Position numbers and translations under genes: made by a program. A DNA stretch of 47,815 nt from Lentisphaerota bacterium (lineage in GTDB: Bacteria > Verrucomicrobiota > Lentisphaeria > Victivallales > Victivallaceae): assembly GCA_015061745.1 (NCBI GenBank), contig SUWB01000023.1, forward strand, positions 1 to 47,815, read 5' to 3'. The notes beneath the pieces are model-generated. The model was not told the origin of the DNA and searched no databases. It worked only from the letters and a program-made list of their open reading frames with translations. Below, in pieces: positions 5,921-15,593 of this stretch; within the stretch, counting starts at the first letter, position 1, and each line of letters begins with the position of its first letter.

Positions 5921-7555
5921 ATGGCTGACACAGCAGAAAAAAAGTACGTATATGGTATTGACCTTGGAACAACCTATTCGGCTATTTCATTTTTCAATGA
6001 GAATGGTGAACCTGAAATCATTACCAACTCTGAAAATGAACGGACCACTCCTTCAGTGGTGTTTTTTGAGGAACCCGGCGCAGATGGCGTACCCAACATT
6101 GTGGTGGGTAAAGTCGCAAAGAGCAGTGGTGAAACGGCCCCTGATCGTGTGATTTCTTTTATCAAGCAGCAGATGGGAACCGATTGGACCAGTGAAATAG
6201 ACGGAATCCAGCTGACTCCGGAAAAGGTTTCAGCCTATATTCTGAGACGTCTGGTGGAGGATGCAAAGAAATGCGGAAATCACGATGTGCACGATGTGGT
6301 CATCACCTGCCCTGCCTACTTTGGTGAACTTGAACGCCAGGCAACAAAAATTGCCGGTGAGATCGCCGGACTGGAGGTGCTGCAGATTGTTGATGAACCT
6401 GTGGCCGCAGCTATCCATTACGGGCTTAATAAAGAATCCGGAGAAACCAAAACTGCGATCGTGTATGACTTGGGCGGCGGTACGTTTGACGTAACTGTTG
6501 TTTCTATCTCCACTAAAGATATCACGGTCGTTTGTTCTGACGGCGACCATAAACTCGGCGGCAAGGATTGGGACCAGCGTATTGTTGAATATTGCGCAAG
6601 CCGTCTGGCTGAAGCCTGCGGTACCGATATGGACACTGTGTTAAATGACAGTGAAACATCTTATGATTTGCAGATCAAAGCCGAAGTTATGAAGCAGGCT
6701 TTGACTCAGCGTGATGTTGCAATAGCAAAAATCGCTTATGAGGGAACCAGCGAGAAAATCGAATTGACCCGCGAAGCTTTTGATGAAATGACCCGGGACC
6801 TGCTTGAAAGAACTGTCGAGTTCACTCAGAAAATGATCGATTTGGCCGCAACCAAAGGCATTACCAGGATCAACGACTTTTTGCTGGTCGGCGGTTCCAC
6901 CCGTATGAGACAGGTTATGGAAATCGTCAAAGAGAAATTTGCCTCACAGGTCGATAATGAACCGAAGATTTTTGAAGTTGACGAAGCCGTTGCCAAAGGT
7001 GCTGCAACTTTTGGATATTATGAATTCCAAGGAAACAACGGAGGAGGAAACAACGGAGGAGGAAACAACGGAGGAGGAAACAACGGAGAAGGAAACGAAG
7101 GCGGATACACTCTCCCTGGCCCCGACATCCACACTGTTGCTTCCCGCAGCTATGGTATTCGCGTGTTGAATAAAGAGAAAGTTCCTGTTGTCTATAATAT
7201 GATCCACAAGCAGGATCAGGTGCCTGTTTCTTATGAACGGGAATTTCCTGTTTCTGTTGCCAACGCAGAAAAATTGCCCTTGGCCGTATTTTCCAACAAC
7301 TCTATGGAGGATATATTCTCTCTCGAGGAATCAGAAAGTGTCGGCGATGCTGTAATGGAACTGCCGCCGGGACTGCCTCAGGGGGCACCGATCAGGATCA
7401 AGTTCACATTGACTAAAGAAGGTGTGTTGAGTCTTGATGCAGTTGATGTCACTCACAATACCCCTGTGCACGCTACATTTGAAGCCAAGGGTGGTCTCAG
7501 TCAAGAACAAATCCAGAAAGCAAGACAAGAAACTGCTGATATCATTCTGGGGTAA
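5921..7555 (+). CDS. Hsp70 paralogue 1 (NBD plus substrate-binding beta domain)
   Basis: 544 aa. The actin-like ATPase domain shows GIDLGTTYS (phosphate 1), [22 protein letters not shown] (phosphate 2) and LLVGGSTRM (adenosine), ending near residue 365. A Gly/Asn-rich linker (GNNGGG repeats, about 370-395) joins a beta-rich substrate-binding-like domain containing MELPPGLPQGAPIRIKFTLT. The alpha-helical lid and EEVD-like tail of DnaK are missing, and it is about 90 residues shorter than the DnaK encoded at 44471-46375. AAGGAA precedes the ATG. It is close in sequence to the next gene, so a tandem duplication is likely. ATPase motifs look intact; the client is unknown. Confidence 0.9.
   Translation: MADTAEKKYVYGIDLGTTYSAISFFNENGEPEIITNSENERTTPSVVFFEEPGADGVPNIVVGKVAKSSGETAPDRVISFIKQQMGTDWTSEIDGIQLTPEKVSAYILRRLVEDAKKCGNHDVHDVVITCPAYFGELERQATKIAGEIAGLEVLQIVDEPVAAAIHYGLNKESGETKTAIVYDLGGGTFDVTVVSISTKDITVVCSDGDHKLGGKDWDQRIVEYCASRLAEACGTDMDTVLNDSETSYDLQIKAEVMKQALTQRDVAIAKIAYEGTSEKIELTREAFDEMTRDLLERTVEFTQKMIDLAATKGITRINDFLLVGGSTRMRQVMEIVKEKFASQVDNEPKIFEVDEAVAKGAATFGYYEFQGNNGGGNNGGGNNGGGNNGEGNEGGYTLPGPDIHTVASRSYGIRVLNKEKVPVVYNMIHKQDQVPVSYEREFPVSVANAEKLPLAVFSNNSMEDIFSLEESESVGDAVMELPPGLPQGAPIRIKFTLTKEGVLSLDAVDVTHNTPVHATFEAKGGLSQEQIQKARQETADIILG
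7031..7104 (+). repeat. 15-bp repeats coding a Gly/Asn linker in Hsp70 paralogue 1
   Basis: About four copies of a GGAAACAACGGAGGA-type unit encode GNNGG repeats at the junction of the ATPase and substrate-binding domains, replacing the usual conserved DnaK interdomain linker (DVLLLD). Confidence 0.8.
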
Positions 7556-7568
7556 CCTGAAAAAGGAG

Positions 7569-7618
7569 TTCCTTCCCGATTTTTCGGGAAGGAAATCCAC
7601 AATGTGTGGTTCTTTTTT
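7569..7618 (+). terminator. Possible intra-operon attenuator between Hsp70 paralogues 1 and 2
   Basis: TTCCTTCCCG/CGGGAAGGAA (7569-7594) is a strong hairpin. It is followed by a weak CCACA/TGTGG hairpin (7597-7609) and TTCTTTTTTT. A hairpin plus T run inside the operon could give partial termination and so lower expression of downstream genes. Confidence 0.45.
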
Positions 7619-7640
7619 TATACAGGAAAACTGGGACACT

Positions 7641-8798
7641 ATGGAAAACAAACGCGTATATGGTATTGACCTTGGAACAACCTATTCCGTTATTTCATAT
7701 GTCAATGATAATGGTGAACCCGAGATTATCACCAACTCAGACAATGATCGGCTCACTCCCTCAGTGGTATTCTTTGATGACCCCGATGAAAACGGGGCCC
7801 CCTGCATTGTGGTCGGTCGCGTTGCCAAAGAGAGTGGTGTGATTTCTCCCGGACGCACTTTTGCTTTTATCAAGCAGCAGATGGGAACCGATTGGACCTG
7901 TGAAATAGACGGAATCCAGCTGAATCCGCAAAAAATTTCATCCTATATCCTGAAACGTTTGGTGGATGATGCAAAGAGATGCTGGGATCTCGATGTTGAA
8001 GATGTGGTTATTACCTGCCCTGCCTGCTTTGACACAGTTCAGCGCCAGGCAATTATTGATGCCGGTAAGATTGCCGGACTGAACGTGCTGCAGCTTCTCG
8101 ATGAATCTGTGGCAGCTGCTATGCATTATGGGCTCAATAAAGAGGTCGGAGAAGCAAAAACTGCAATCGTCTATGACTTGGGCGGCGGTACGTTTGACGT
8201 GAGTGTTGTTTCTATTTCAGATGGTGTCACAGTTATTTGTTCTGACGGTGACCATCAACTCGGCGGCAGGGATTGGGACCAGCGTATTGTTGAATATTGT
8301 GCAAGCCGTCTGGCTGAAGCCTGCGGCACCGATATGGATACTGTGTTAAAAGACAGTGAAATATCTTATGATTTGCAGCTCAAAGCCGAAGTTATGAAGC
8401 AGATTTTGTCTTCGCGTGATGTTGCAAGAGCAAAAATCGCTTATGACGAAACCAGCGAGAAAATCGAATTGACCCGCAAAGCTTTTGATGAAATGACCCG
8501 GGACCTGCTTGAAAGAACTGCTGTGTGTACTCAGAAAATGATCGATTTTGCAGCTTCCAAAGGCATCACCAGGATCAATGACTTTTTGCTGGTCGGCGGT
8601 TCTACCCGTATGCCTCAGGTTATGGAGATGATCAAAGAAAAATTTGCTTCACAGGTCGATAATGAACCGTGGATGCTTGAGGTTGATGAAGCCGTTGCCA
8701 AAGGAGCTGCAATTGCGGGATTAATTGTAAATAAGAGAATAGATTATATCAGCAGCGAGTTTGAAGCAGCAAAAGTTGATGGATTGACAGTTGAGTAA
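7641..8798 (+). CDS. Hsp70 paralogue 2, nucleotide-binding domain only
   Basis: 385 aa from the ATG giving [16 protein letters not shown]. That start aligns with paralogue 1, while upstream in-frame ATGs overlap the attenuator hairpins. All the ATPase motifs are present ([27 protein letters not shown]), but the protein stops at GAAIAGLIVNKRIDYISSEF, just after the ATPase domain. The substrate-binding domain seen in paralogue 1 is gone. The high similarity to paralogue 1 over the ATPase domain suggests duplication followed by loss of the 3' part. It could act as a regulatory partner or ATPase decoy. A degenerating copy is the alternative, although the frame is fully open. Confidence 0.85.
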   Translation: MENKRVYGIDLGTTYSVISYVNDNGEPEIITNSDNDRLTPSVVFFDDPDENGAPCIVVGRVAKESGVISPGRTFAFIKQQMGTDWTCEIDGIQLNPQKISSYILKRLVDDAKRCWDLDVEDVVITCPACFDTVQRQAIIDAGKIAGLNVLQLLDESVAAAMHYGLNKEVGEAKTAIVYDLGGGTFDVSVVSISDGVTVICSDGDHQLGGRDWDQRIVEYCASRLAEACGTDMDTVLKDSEISYDLQLKAEVMKQILSSRDVARAKIAYDETSEKIELTRKAFDEMTRDLLERTAVCTQKMIDFAASKGITRINDFLLVGGSTRMPQVMEMIKEKFASQVDNEPWMLEVDEAVAKGAAIAGLIVNKRIDYISSEFEAAKVDGLTVE

Positions 8799-8886
8799 AT
8801 TTCTGCTTTCACTATAATGCTCCCGGCAAGGGGGAGCGGGGAAAAGCAATAAAATAATAAGAGTTTAATTTTTAGGGATAGATTTT

Positions 8887-10590
8887 ATGAGTGGTAATCG
8901 CAGAATTGTTCTCGGTATTGATCTGGGAACGACTTACAGTGCTGTTGCATATGTCAATGAGGCTGGAAAAGTGGAAAAGCTGCGTAACAGTCGGGGAGAA
9001 TATTCTACTCCTTCTGTGGTATTCTTTGACGAGGGAAAACGTGTTATTGTTGGGCAGGAAGCCAAAGAAATGGCTCCTGTATATCCAGAGGAAGTGGCAA
9101 GTTTCATCAAGCGGTATATGGGGGATGACTCCTTTTTCTTTCAATGCCGGCAGGGAAAACTGCGCCCGGAGGAAATCTCAAGTTATATCCTGAAAAAACT
9201 GGTCAAGGATGCCGAAGACGAGCTCGGACAGGAAATCAAAGATGTGGTCATCACCTGCCCTGCCTACTTCTTTGTCAAGGAACGGGAAGCCACAAGGCTC
9301 GCTGGCGAGCTGGCCGGATTGAATGTGGTGCAGATCATTAACGAACCTACCGCGGCGGCAATTGCCTATGGAATGACAAATTCAGATGATGAAGAAAAAA
9401 ATGTCCTTGTGTACGACTTGGGCGGCGGTACTTTTGACGTAACGATGATCCAGTTTAAAAAAGGACGCATCGAAGTGATCTGTACCGGCGGAGATCATCA
9501 CCTCGGAGGAAAAGATTGGGATGATGCACTGGTGCTGCTGCTGATCCAAAAGTTTCAGGAAGAAACTGGAAACGACGATAATCTTTTGGAAAAACCCGAA
9601 GCACTGCAGGACCTTTTGGGCCTTGCTGAGCATATGAAAAAGCAGCTCTCTTTTAAGACGACGGGTAACGGTAAATTTACATACGAGGGTATGAGTGTCA
9701 AACTTTGCGTTACCCGCGAGGAATTTGAAACTGTAACCCAAGACCTGCTTGGCAGAACATTGGAGTTTACTGATGCTATGCTTAAAGATGCACAAGCCAA
9801 AGGCATCAGAAAATTTGACGAACTTCTGCTGGTCGGCGGTTCAACCCTTATGCCGATGGTCAGCCAGGCGTTGAAAGCCAAATATGGTATGACTCCCAAA
9901 TCATTTGATCCGGGATTTGCCGTTGCTACAGGTGCCGCTATCGTTGGCAACAATGCTGTCTTGCGTGAGGCTCTGGAAGAACAGGTCAAAAAGTTGACCC
10001 GTAATGGCGATTTCAGCCTTGAGGGACAGGGCAGCTTGGACGAATTTACACTCGATGCTGCTAAAAGAAAATTGCAGGATGACGGATATTCTCTGACTGC
10101 CATTGACTCTGCTCTTACTGAAGTTGTCAATGTTGCCAGTAAATCATTTGGTGTAGTGTGCCGGCTCCGGCAGTCCCAGATCAGCAGGCTGTTTAATTTG
10201 ATCTACCGGAATACGGCATTGCCTGTTTCTGTGGCATTCGACTGTGCAACGCCGTGTGATAATGCTCAGAATATCACCTTTACTGTCCTTGAAAACTCTA
10301 TGAGTTTGCCCGCAGATGAAAAATCACGGAAAGAGGTGGCGGCGTGCGGCATTGATCCGGCGTGCGGTGTGCAATTGTGGAGCGACAAGTTGATGCTGCC
10401 TCCCGGTTTGCCTGCCGGGGAAAAGATGAAAGTGATTTTCAATATGAATAAAGAAGGTTTGCTTGATGTGACTTGTCTGCACGAACCTTCAAAGAGAAGT
10501 ATTCATAATGTTATCAAGACTGTTCCAGTATTTTCGGAAGCAGAAAAAAATCAAATGGCTGATCGTCTGGCAAGTCTTGTGATCGACTGA
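8887..10590 (+). CDS. Hsp70 paralogue 3 (NBD plus substrate-binding beta domain)
   Basis: 567 aa. ATPase motifs are [40 protein letters not shown] and LLVGGSTLMP (Leu replaces the usual Arg). After about residue 355 comes an insert, then a beta domain recognisable from NVASKSFGVV, LPPGLPAGEKMKVIFNMNKEGLLDV. There is no helical lid. It is more distant from paralogues 1 and 2 than they are from each other. A small hairpin (8819-8837) lies in the 88-base gap before it. It is part of the same operon, and a chaperone or scaffold role in the complex is inferred. Confidence 0.9.
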   Translation: MSGNRRIVLGIDLGTTYSAVAYVNEAGKVEKLRNSRGEYSTPSVVFFDEGKRVIVGQEAKEMAPVYPEEVASFIKRYMGDDSFFFQCRQGKLRPEEISSYILKKLVKDAEDELGQEIKDVVITCPAYFFVKEREATRLAGELAGLNVVQIINEPTAAAIAYGMTNSDDEEKNVLVYDLGGGTFDVTMIQFKKGRIEVICTGGDHHLGGKDWDDALVLLLIQKFQEETGNDDNLLEKPEALQDLLGLAEHMKKQLSFKTTGNGKFTYEGMSVKLCVTREEFETVTQDLLGRTLEFTDAMLKDAQAKGIRKFDELLLVGGSTLMPMVSQALKAKYGMTPKSFDPGFAVATGAAIVGNNAVLREALEEQVKKLTRNGDFSLEGQGSLDEFTLDAAKRKLQDDGYSLTAIDSALTEVVNVASKSFGVVCRLRQSQISRLFNLIYRNTALPVSVAFDCATPCDNAQNITFTVLENSMSLPADEKSRKEVAACGIDPACGVQLWSDKLMLPPGLPAGEKMKVIFNMNKEGLLDVTCLHEPSKRSIHNVIKTVPVFSEAEKNQMADRLASLVID

Positions 10591-10626
10591 TCGTCAAAAA
10601 AAACAACATTCAGGAGAATCGGTTTT

Positions 10627-12786
10627 ATGACAGCTATCGGAATAGACCTTGGCACAACATATTCTGCTATGGCCACTGTGATGGAAAATAGTACGCCCCA
10701 GATCATCAAAAATTGCGACGGAGACAGTATTACTCCGTCCGTGGTCTATATTCCCGCAGACGGCGAGCCGATCGTAGGGAGCGAAGCTAAGGAATTTCAG
10801 GCTGTCGGCGAGAGTGAAGTTGCATCGTTCTTTAAGCGTGAAATGGGGAATCCTGATTTTTTTCTCACCTTTCACGACCGGAAATATACTCCGGTGGAAC
10901 TTTCAGCACAAGTTCTCAAAAAACTGAAACGTGACGCAGAAGCACAGCTGAAACAACCTGTTGATGCAGCTGTGATTACTGTGCCTGCCTATTTCAATAA
11001 CAGCCAGCGCAACGATACGATCACTGCTGCCGAAATGGCCGGGTTGAAGGTGCTCCGGATCATCAATGAACCGACGGCAGCCGCCATAGCATACGGCCTT
11101 TCCGGCAGAAGCAAAGGAACTGAACAGACGACAATGGTATATGATCTGGGCGGCGGAACTTTTGACGTCAGTATTGTCCGGACTTCCGGGAATGAGATCA
11201 CTGTACTTGCCTCTGACGGAGATCATAAACTCGGCGGCAAGGATTGGGATGACCGGGTCGCTGTATATCTTGCCTGCGAATTCAAAAAGGAATTTGGAGA
11301 CGACCCCTTTGAGGATATGGAGTCATTCAACGATCTGCTCGTCAGCTGCGAAAACGCAAAACGTGAACTTTCTGAACGTGAAAGTACCAAAGTCAAGATC
11401 GCTTACAACGGCCAAGTCGGCAGATATACTCTGACCCGGGAGAAATTTGAAGAACTGACCCAGGATCTGCTTGAACGGACAAAGAATATCTCCCAGCTGG
11501 TGCTGAACTCCGTCCCCGGACTGACTTGGGAAAAGCTGGACGGCATTCTTTTGGTTGGTGGTTCCACCCGTATGCCTATGGTGGCCGGGTTCGTGGAAAA
11601 AATGACCGGAAAACCGCCTGTCCGGGGAGTCAATGTAGATGAAGCTGTGGCTCTCGGTGCCGCATTGCAGGCCGCATCCGATTTGAGAGAAAAAGGTGAA
11701 TTTTCCATTGAAGGAACACAAGCCAAAGAAGCATTCACCCTGCCGGCGATCCGTGATGTCACCTGTCACAGTCTGGGAATGGTCGCTGAAAATCAGGATC
11801 GTTCAAAGTATCTCAATTCCATCATTATCCCAAAAAACTCGCAGATACCCGCAGAGAACGCCTGTGACTATGTGATCCGTATATCGGCCAGAAGACCTGA
11901 AGTCAATAAACTGGAAGTATATATGCTTCAGGGGGAAAGTGTCGATTCCCCCCTTGAATGTCTGCTCCTGGGAAAATATGTATTTACCGGATTTGTTCCT
12001 GTCCCGCAAGGCAAGGCTCAGGTCCGGGTCCATTATGCTTATAACAAAAACGGCACTGTCGATGTCAGGGCTGAACAGACCAACGCTCCCGGTGGAAGTA
12101 TCAACTTGCAGCTGCAGATTGAGCCTGTTCCCGAAGATATGTCGTGGTTGACCCGTTCACCTAAGGAAAATACAATGAACCAGCAGTCTATTCCCTCTGC
12201 TCTGGTCATTGCGGTGGATGCTTCCGGAAGTATGGAGGGCAGAAGAATGAAAGAAGCCAGAAATGCCGCTAACGCCCTGGTGGAAAAACTGGATTTGCAG
12301 CAGATTCACGTCGGCATTATGGTATTCAGTGACCAAATGGAGGCACTTGCCCCCTGTTCAGATGACCGACGGATCGTTTGTGATGCTATTGCTAAATTAA
12401 GGATCGGCTGGGGATATGGTAATGACGCTTCACCCTTTACACACGCAATGGAAATGATGCAGTACGAAGAAGGGGAAAAATTCATCGTTGTTCTGACTGA
12501 CGGCTATTGGCAATGTACGGACCTGGCGATCCGGCAGGCGGCACAGGCAAAAGCAGAAGGGGCGGAAATCATTGCTATCGGTATAGGGGATGCGGATCAT
12601 AGATTTCTCAAAAAAGTCGCTACTTGCGATGAAAATGCTCTTATGACCGATCTTTCAAAACTTGTTGAATCGTTTTCAACCATAGCCCAGGTGCTTTCCG
12701 CCGGTAATGCTTCTGGTGCTGATTTAGTCGTTCCTGATACCGGGACACCTAAACGCAAAGGCTTTTTCAGTAAACTTTTTGGATGA
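10627..12786 (+). CDS. Hsp70-vWA fusion protein
   Basis: 719 aa. The N-terminal Hsp70 ATPase domain carries [36 protein letters not shown] and [10 protein letters not shown], followed by a beta domain ([10 protein letters not shown] to QLQIEP, about 378-505). Residues from about 522 form a von Willebrand factor A domain with the MIDAS motif DASGSM, and a later VVLTDGYW strand. vWA domains bind protein partners through a metal ion. The protein ends in [11 protein letters not shown], a basic amphipathic tail. The fusion ties a chaperone ATPase to a protein-docking domain. AGGAGA precedes the ATG by about 9 bases. Domain calls are secure; function is inferred. Confidence 0.9.
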   Translation: MTAIGIDLGTTYSAMATVMENSTPQIIKNCDGDSITPSVVYIPADGEPIVGSEAKEFQAVGESEVASFFKREMGNPDFFLTFHDRKYTPVELSAQVLKKLKRDAEAQLKQPVDAAVITVPAYFNNSQRNDTITAAEMAGLKVLRIINEPTAAAIAYGLSGRSKGTEQTTMVYDLGGGTFDVSIVRTSGNEITVLASDGDHKLGGKDWDDRVAVYLACEFKKEFGDDPFEDMESFNDLLVSCENAKRELSERESTKVKIAYNGQVGRYTLTREKFEELTQDLLERTKNISQLVLNSVPGLTWEKLDGILLVGGSTRMPMVAGFVEKMTGKPPVRGVNVDEAVALGAALQAASDLREKGEFSIEGTQAKEAFTLPAIRDVTCHSLGMVAENQDRSKYLNSIIIPKNSQIPAENACDYVIRISARRPEVNKLEVYMLQGESVDSPLECLLLGKYVFTGFVPVPQGKAQVRVHYAYNKNGTVDVRAEQTNAPGGSINLQLQIEPVPEDMSWLTRSPKENTMNQQSIPSALVIAVDASGSMEGRRMKEARNAANALVEKLDLQQIHVGIMVFSDQMEALAPCSDDRRIVCDAIAKLRIGWGYGNDASPFTHAMEMMQYEEGEKFIVVLTDGYWQCTDLAIRQAAQAKAEGAEIIAIGIGDADHRFLKKVATCDENALMTDLSKLVESFSTIAQVLSAGNASGADLVVPDTGTPKRKGFFSKLFG

Positions 12787-12827
12787 GGCTGCGGCAGAGC
12801 AGTTACTGTTAAAACAAGGATTATATT

Positions 12828-15578
12828 ATGGCAGAAAAAGACAATTATTATCTCCTGCTTGAACTTCCTCTTGATCCTCCGGTCAGGGATAAGGCAAAGT
12901 TGGAGGCCGCAATAAATGCCAAGCAGGCAGAATGGAACAAAAAACTCAACTCCCCTTTAGGAGTGAAATTCAGCAGTTATGTTGCAAAATTACCGGCAAT
13001 CAAAGAAGCCCTTTTAAGAAGCGATATCCAGAGGGATGAAGTTATTGCAGAAGCTGAAAAGATCATTATGGCTGAAATCGCAGAAACGCTGGATTTTATA
13101 GCTTCCTCCGGATTTGTAACCGAGGCTCAGTTAAAGGATTTGTGTAAAAGGTATCCCCAGTATTCTGAAGCAAGCCTCAAAAAGATGATAAAAGTTCCTG
13201 TCGTTTCATCAGGCACATTCAAGGCTCCAGAAAAACCTGCTGATCCACCGTTTAAGCCTGTCGATAGTGTTCTTATGGGCAAGATCCAAAGTCTTCTGGG
13301 GGGGCTCTCCAAAAGCGATATTTACGATTTTTTAGGATGTCCGCGTACAACATCTTCCAAGGAAATATGCGAACTCGCAAGTCAGGCGATCGCCAAAGTC
13401 CAAGTGGGAAGAAAAACTCCAGAAGCATCTGCGACTCAGGAATTGGCCGGTTTGGTCAAGAGTATTTTCGCTGAGAAAGATGGTAAAGCCGCTTACGATT
13501 ATGCCCATAGAAGGGGGGCTCTTACAGCATTGCAGGACAAATTCGCCTTGCTTTGTAAAACTTCTGAAAAAAGCAACAGCATTACCTGGGAAGGATACCA
13601 GTCCTCTATTGCTCTGTGCCGCAGTGTGGGAATGAGTGCTGAAGAAGCTGAGTATGCCGTCTATGATTATTACTGCAATAAGAAAAAATGCCCTCCCCCT
13701 GTTTCTCCTGAAAATGCTTCTGCTCATTCAGATGTTTTTTATTGCAAAAGCTGCTTGGCTCCCAATCCGAAAGGCGCAAAGATCTGTCAAAAATGCGGTC
13801 TGCCCTTTAAGGTGCAGTGTCCCCAATGCGGAAAAACAGTTGGTTTTGACAGTGCCCATTGTGACGGATGTTCTTTCCCTGTGGGCGATATGCCCCTGGC
13901 ATTGCGCTATCTCGAAGAAAGTAAACTGCTGGCCGTGCAAGACAACTGGACAGGAGCAGAGAAAGCTCTGAAGACCGCTTTGATTTACTGGCCGGGGAAT
14001 AAAGAGTGCCTTGAGCTGCAAAAGCAGATCGCCGCCAGGGAAGCAAAAATTCACCTTGAAAATCTTACCCTGTCTGGTGTTATCAAAGCGTCAGTGACCA
14101 CTGACCGTGTTTCTTTGAGTTGGCCCGCCGCCTCAGCACGCGATCCCGGAAAAAAAACCGATTTGAATCAGGTTTCATATCAGCTGATGAGAAAGCGGGG
14201 AGGGAGTCCCTCAAATCCTCAGGACGGAGAGATCCTTACTGAAACCCGGCTGTTGAATTATGATGATACGACCTGTGTCCCCGGAGTTATTTACGGGTAT
14301 GCAGTATTCCCTGTTTACGACGGTTGTGCAAGCAGCAGCTGTGTTGTGTCTCCCCGGGTGATGACAGTTGCAGATGTTTTTAACCTGAAAATCGTCAGTG
14401 ACGACAAAGAAATACGTTTGCAGTGGGAAAATCCGCAGAATTGTTCCGGAGTCAAATGCGTCCGCAAACTCAACTCCGAACCCCGGGATATGCGCGACGG
14501 GGAAGAAATCCCCCTCAAAAGCGGAGCGCAGGGTCTGGTCGATACGGGACTCAAAAATAAGCAGACCTACGGTTACAGAATCTGTGCTGTATACACCGAT
14601 CCCGACGGCAAACCCTGCTTGGGCGTCGGTATTCCCTGTTCCGGAACGCCGGCAGAACGGCCGGAAATGTTGAACTCGTTGCGTTATGTTTTGAATGAAA
14701 GTAATGCAGAACTTTCCTGGACTCCTCTGAAAGATTGTACCGTCAGGATCTTGGTTTCTCAATCTGCTATTGCCGAAACAGGTGCTTTTCTGCCGGAAAC
14801 AGATCCGGTATTTGCACGGAGCGAAGCCGTCCGGGATGTCGATCAGGTTCGCGGCGTCGGCAATTGGCGTCTTCCCGGGGCAGGTATTTATTATCTGACT
14901 CCTGTCGTGTGCAAAGGCGGCAATGCTTTGGTCGGCCAGGCGATCCCAGTCGTACCCTGTGTTTCCAATGTCAAGGTCCGCAGACAAACCGGGAACATCG
15001 AAGTGAGCTGGGATTGGCCCCGGGGGTGCGGAGAAGTACGTCTGGTGTGGCGGAATGATAAATTCCCCGAATCCCCCTTTGACGGAGCCGCTTCTCAAGC
15101 AGTGATTTCCAAGAGCGCGTACGACAGTAATAAGGCTCATATCATCCGTCAGGTCGGAGATAGAGCATTTTATTTCAATATTTATACCACTCTGAAAGTT
15201 GAGGGAAAAGAGATTTGTTCTGCTCCACAGACGGGTGTATCTCTCGGTCAGCAGGGACTTTCTCAGCTGACCTATTCAATTGTCAGAAAAAAGAAGTTTC
15301 TCATCTGGGGAAATGATGGTATAGAATTGAAAATCAATGTTACCCGCGGTTCTGTTCCTGAACTGATTTTGCTCCGGCAGGCACGCCGTCAGCCGTTGAG
15401 TAAAATGGATGGCAGCGTCTGTTTGCGTATTCCGGCCAGCAACGGAAAATCAGCTGTTGTGCCGCTGCCGCCCGGGACGGTTCAGCCGGGAATGTATGTT
15501 AAACTCTTTCTGGCTGATGATGCTGATGAAAGCAAGATCAAAATGATTCATCCTGCCCCTGGAGATATGAAAATCTGA
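12828..15578 (+). CDS. Large J-like, double zinc-ribbon, Fn3-like protein
   Basis: 916 aa. The start DNYYLLLELPLD and a second segment near residue 165 (DIYDFLGCPRTTSSKEICEL) resemble the opening helix of J-domains, but neither has the HPD motif needed to stimulate Hsp70. Two zinc ribbons follow at about 304-352 (CKSC..CQKC and CPQC..CDGC), then a TPR-like helical stretch (about 355-405). The rest (about 415-850) holds several beta-rich segments of Fn3 type (VSLSWPAAS, ELSWTPLKD, IEVSWDWPRG). The position after four Hsp70 genes suggests a co-chaperone or scaffold. The J-like and Fn3 calls are by eye and need fold prediction. Confidence 0.7.
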   Translation: MAEKDNYYLLLELPLDPPVRDKAKLEAAINAKQAEWNKKLNSPLGVKFSSYVAKLPAIKEALLRSDIQRDEVIAEAEKIIMAEIAETLDFIASSGFVTEAQLKDLCKRYPQYSEASLKKMIKVPVVSSGTFKAPEKPADPPFKPVDSVLMGKIQSLLGGLSKSDIYDFLGCPRTTSSKEICELASQAIAKVQVGRKTPEASATQELAGLVKSIFAEKDGKAAYDYAHRRGALTALQDKFALLCKTSEKSNSITWEGYQSSIALCRSVGMSAEEAEYAVYDYYCNKKKCPPPVSPENASAHSDVFYCKSCLAPNPKGAKICQKCGLPFKVQCPQCGKTVGFDSAHCDGCSFPVGDMPLALRYLEESKLLAVQDNWTGAEKALKTALIYWPGNKECLELQKQIAAREAKIHLENLTLSGVIKASVTTDRVSLSWPAASARDPGKKTDLNQVSYQLMRKRGGSPSNPQDGEILTETRLLNYDDTTCVPGVIYGYAVFPVYDGCASSSCVVSPRVMTVADVFNLKIVSDDKEIRLQWENPQNCSGVKCVRKLNSEPRDMRDGEEIPLKSGAQGLVDTGLKNKQTYGYRICAVYTDPDGKPCLGVGIPCSGTPAERPEMLNSLRYVLNESNAELSWTPLKDCTVRILVSQSAIAETGAFLPETDPVFARSEAVRDVDQVRGVGNWRLPGAGIYYLTPVVCKGGNALVGQAIPVVPCVSNVKVRRQTGNIEVSWDWPRGCGEVRLVWRNDKFPESPFDGAASQAVISKSAYDSNKAHIIRQVGDRAFYFNIYTTLKVEGKEICSAPQTGVSLGQQGLSQLTYSIVRKKKFLIWGNDGIELKINVTRGSVPELILLRQARRQPLSKMDGSVCLRIPASNGKSAVVPLPPGTVQPGMYVKLFLADDADESKIKMIHPAPGDMKI

Positions 15579-15593
15579 TAAGGAGATTATAAG

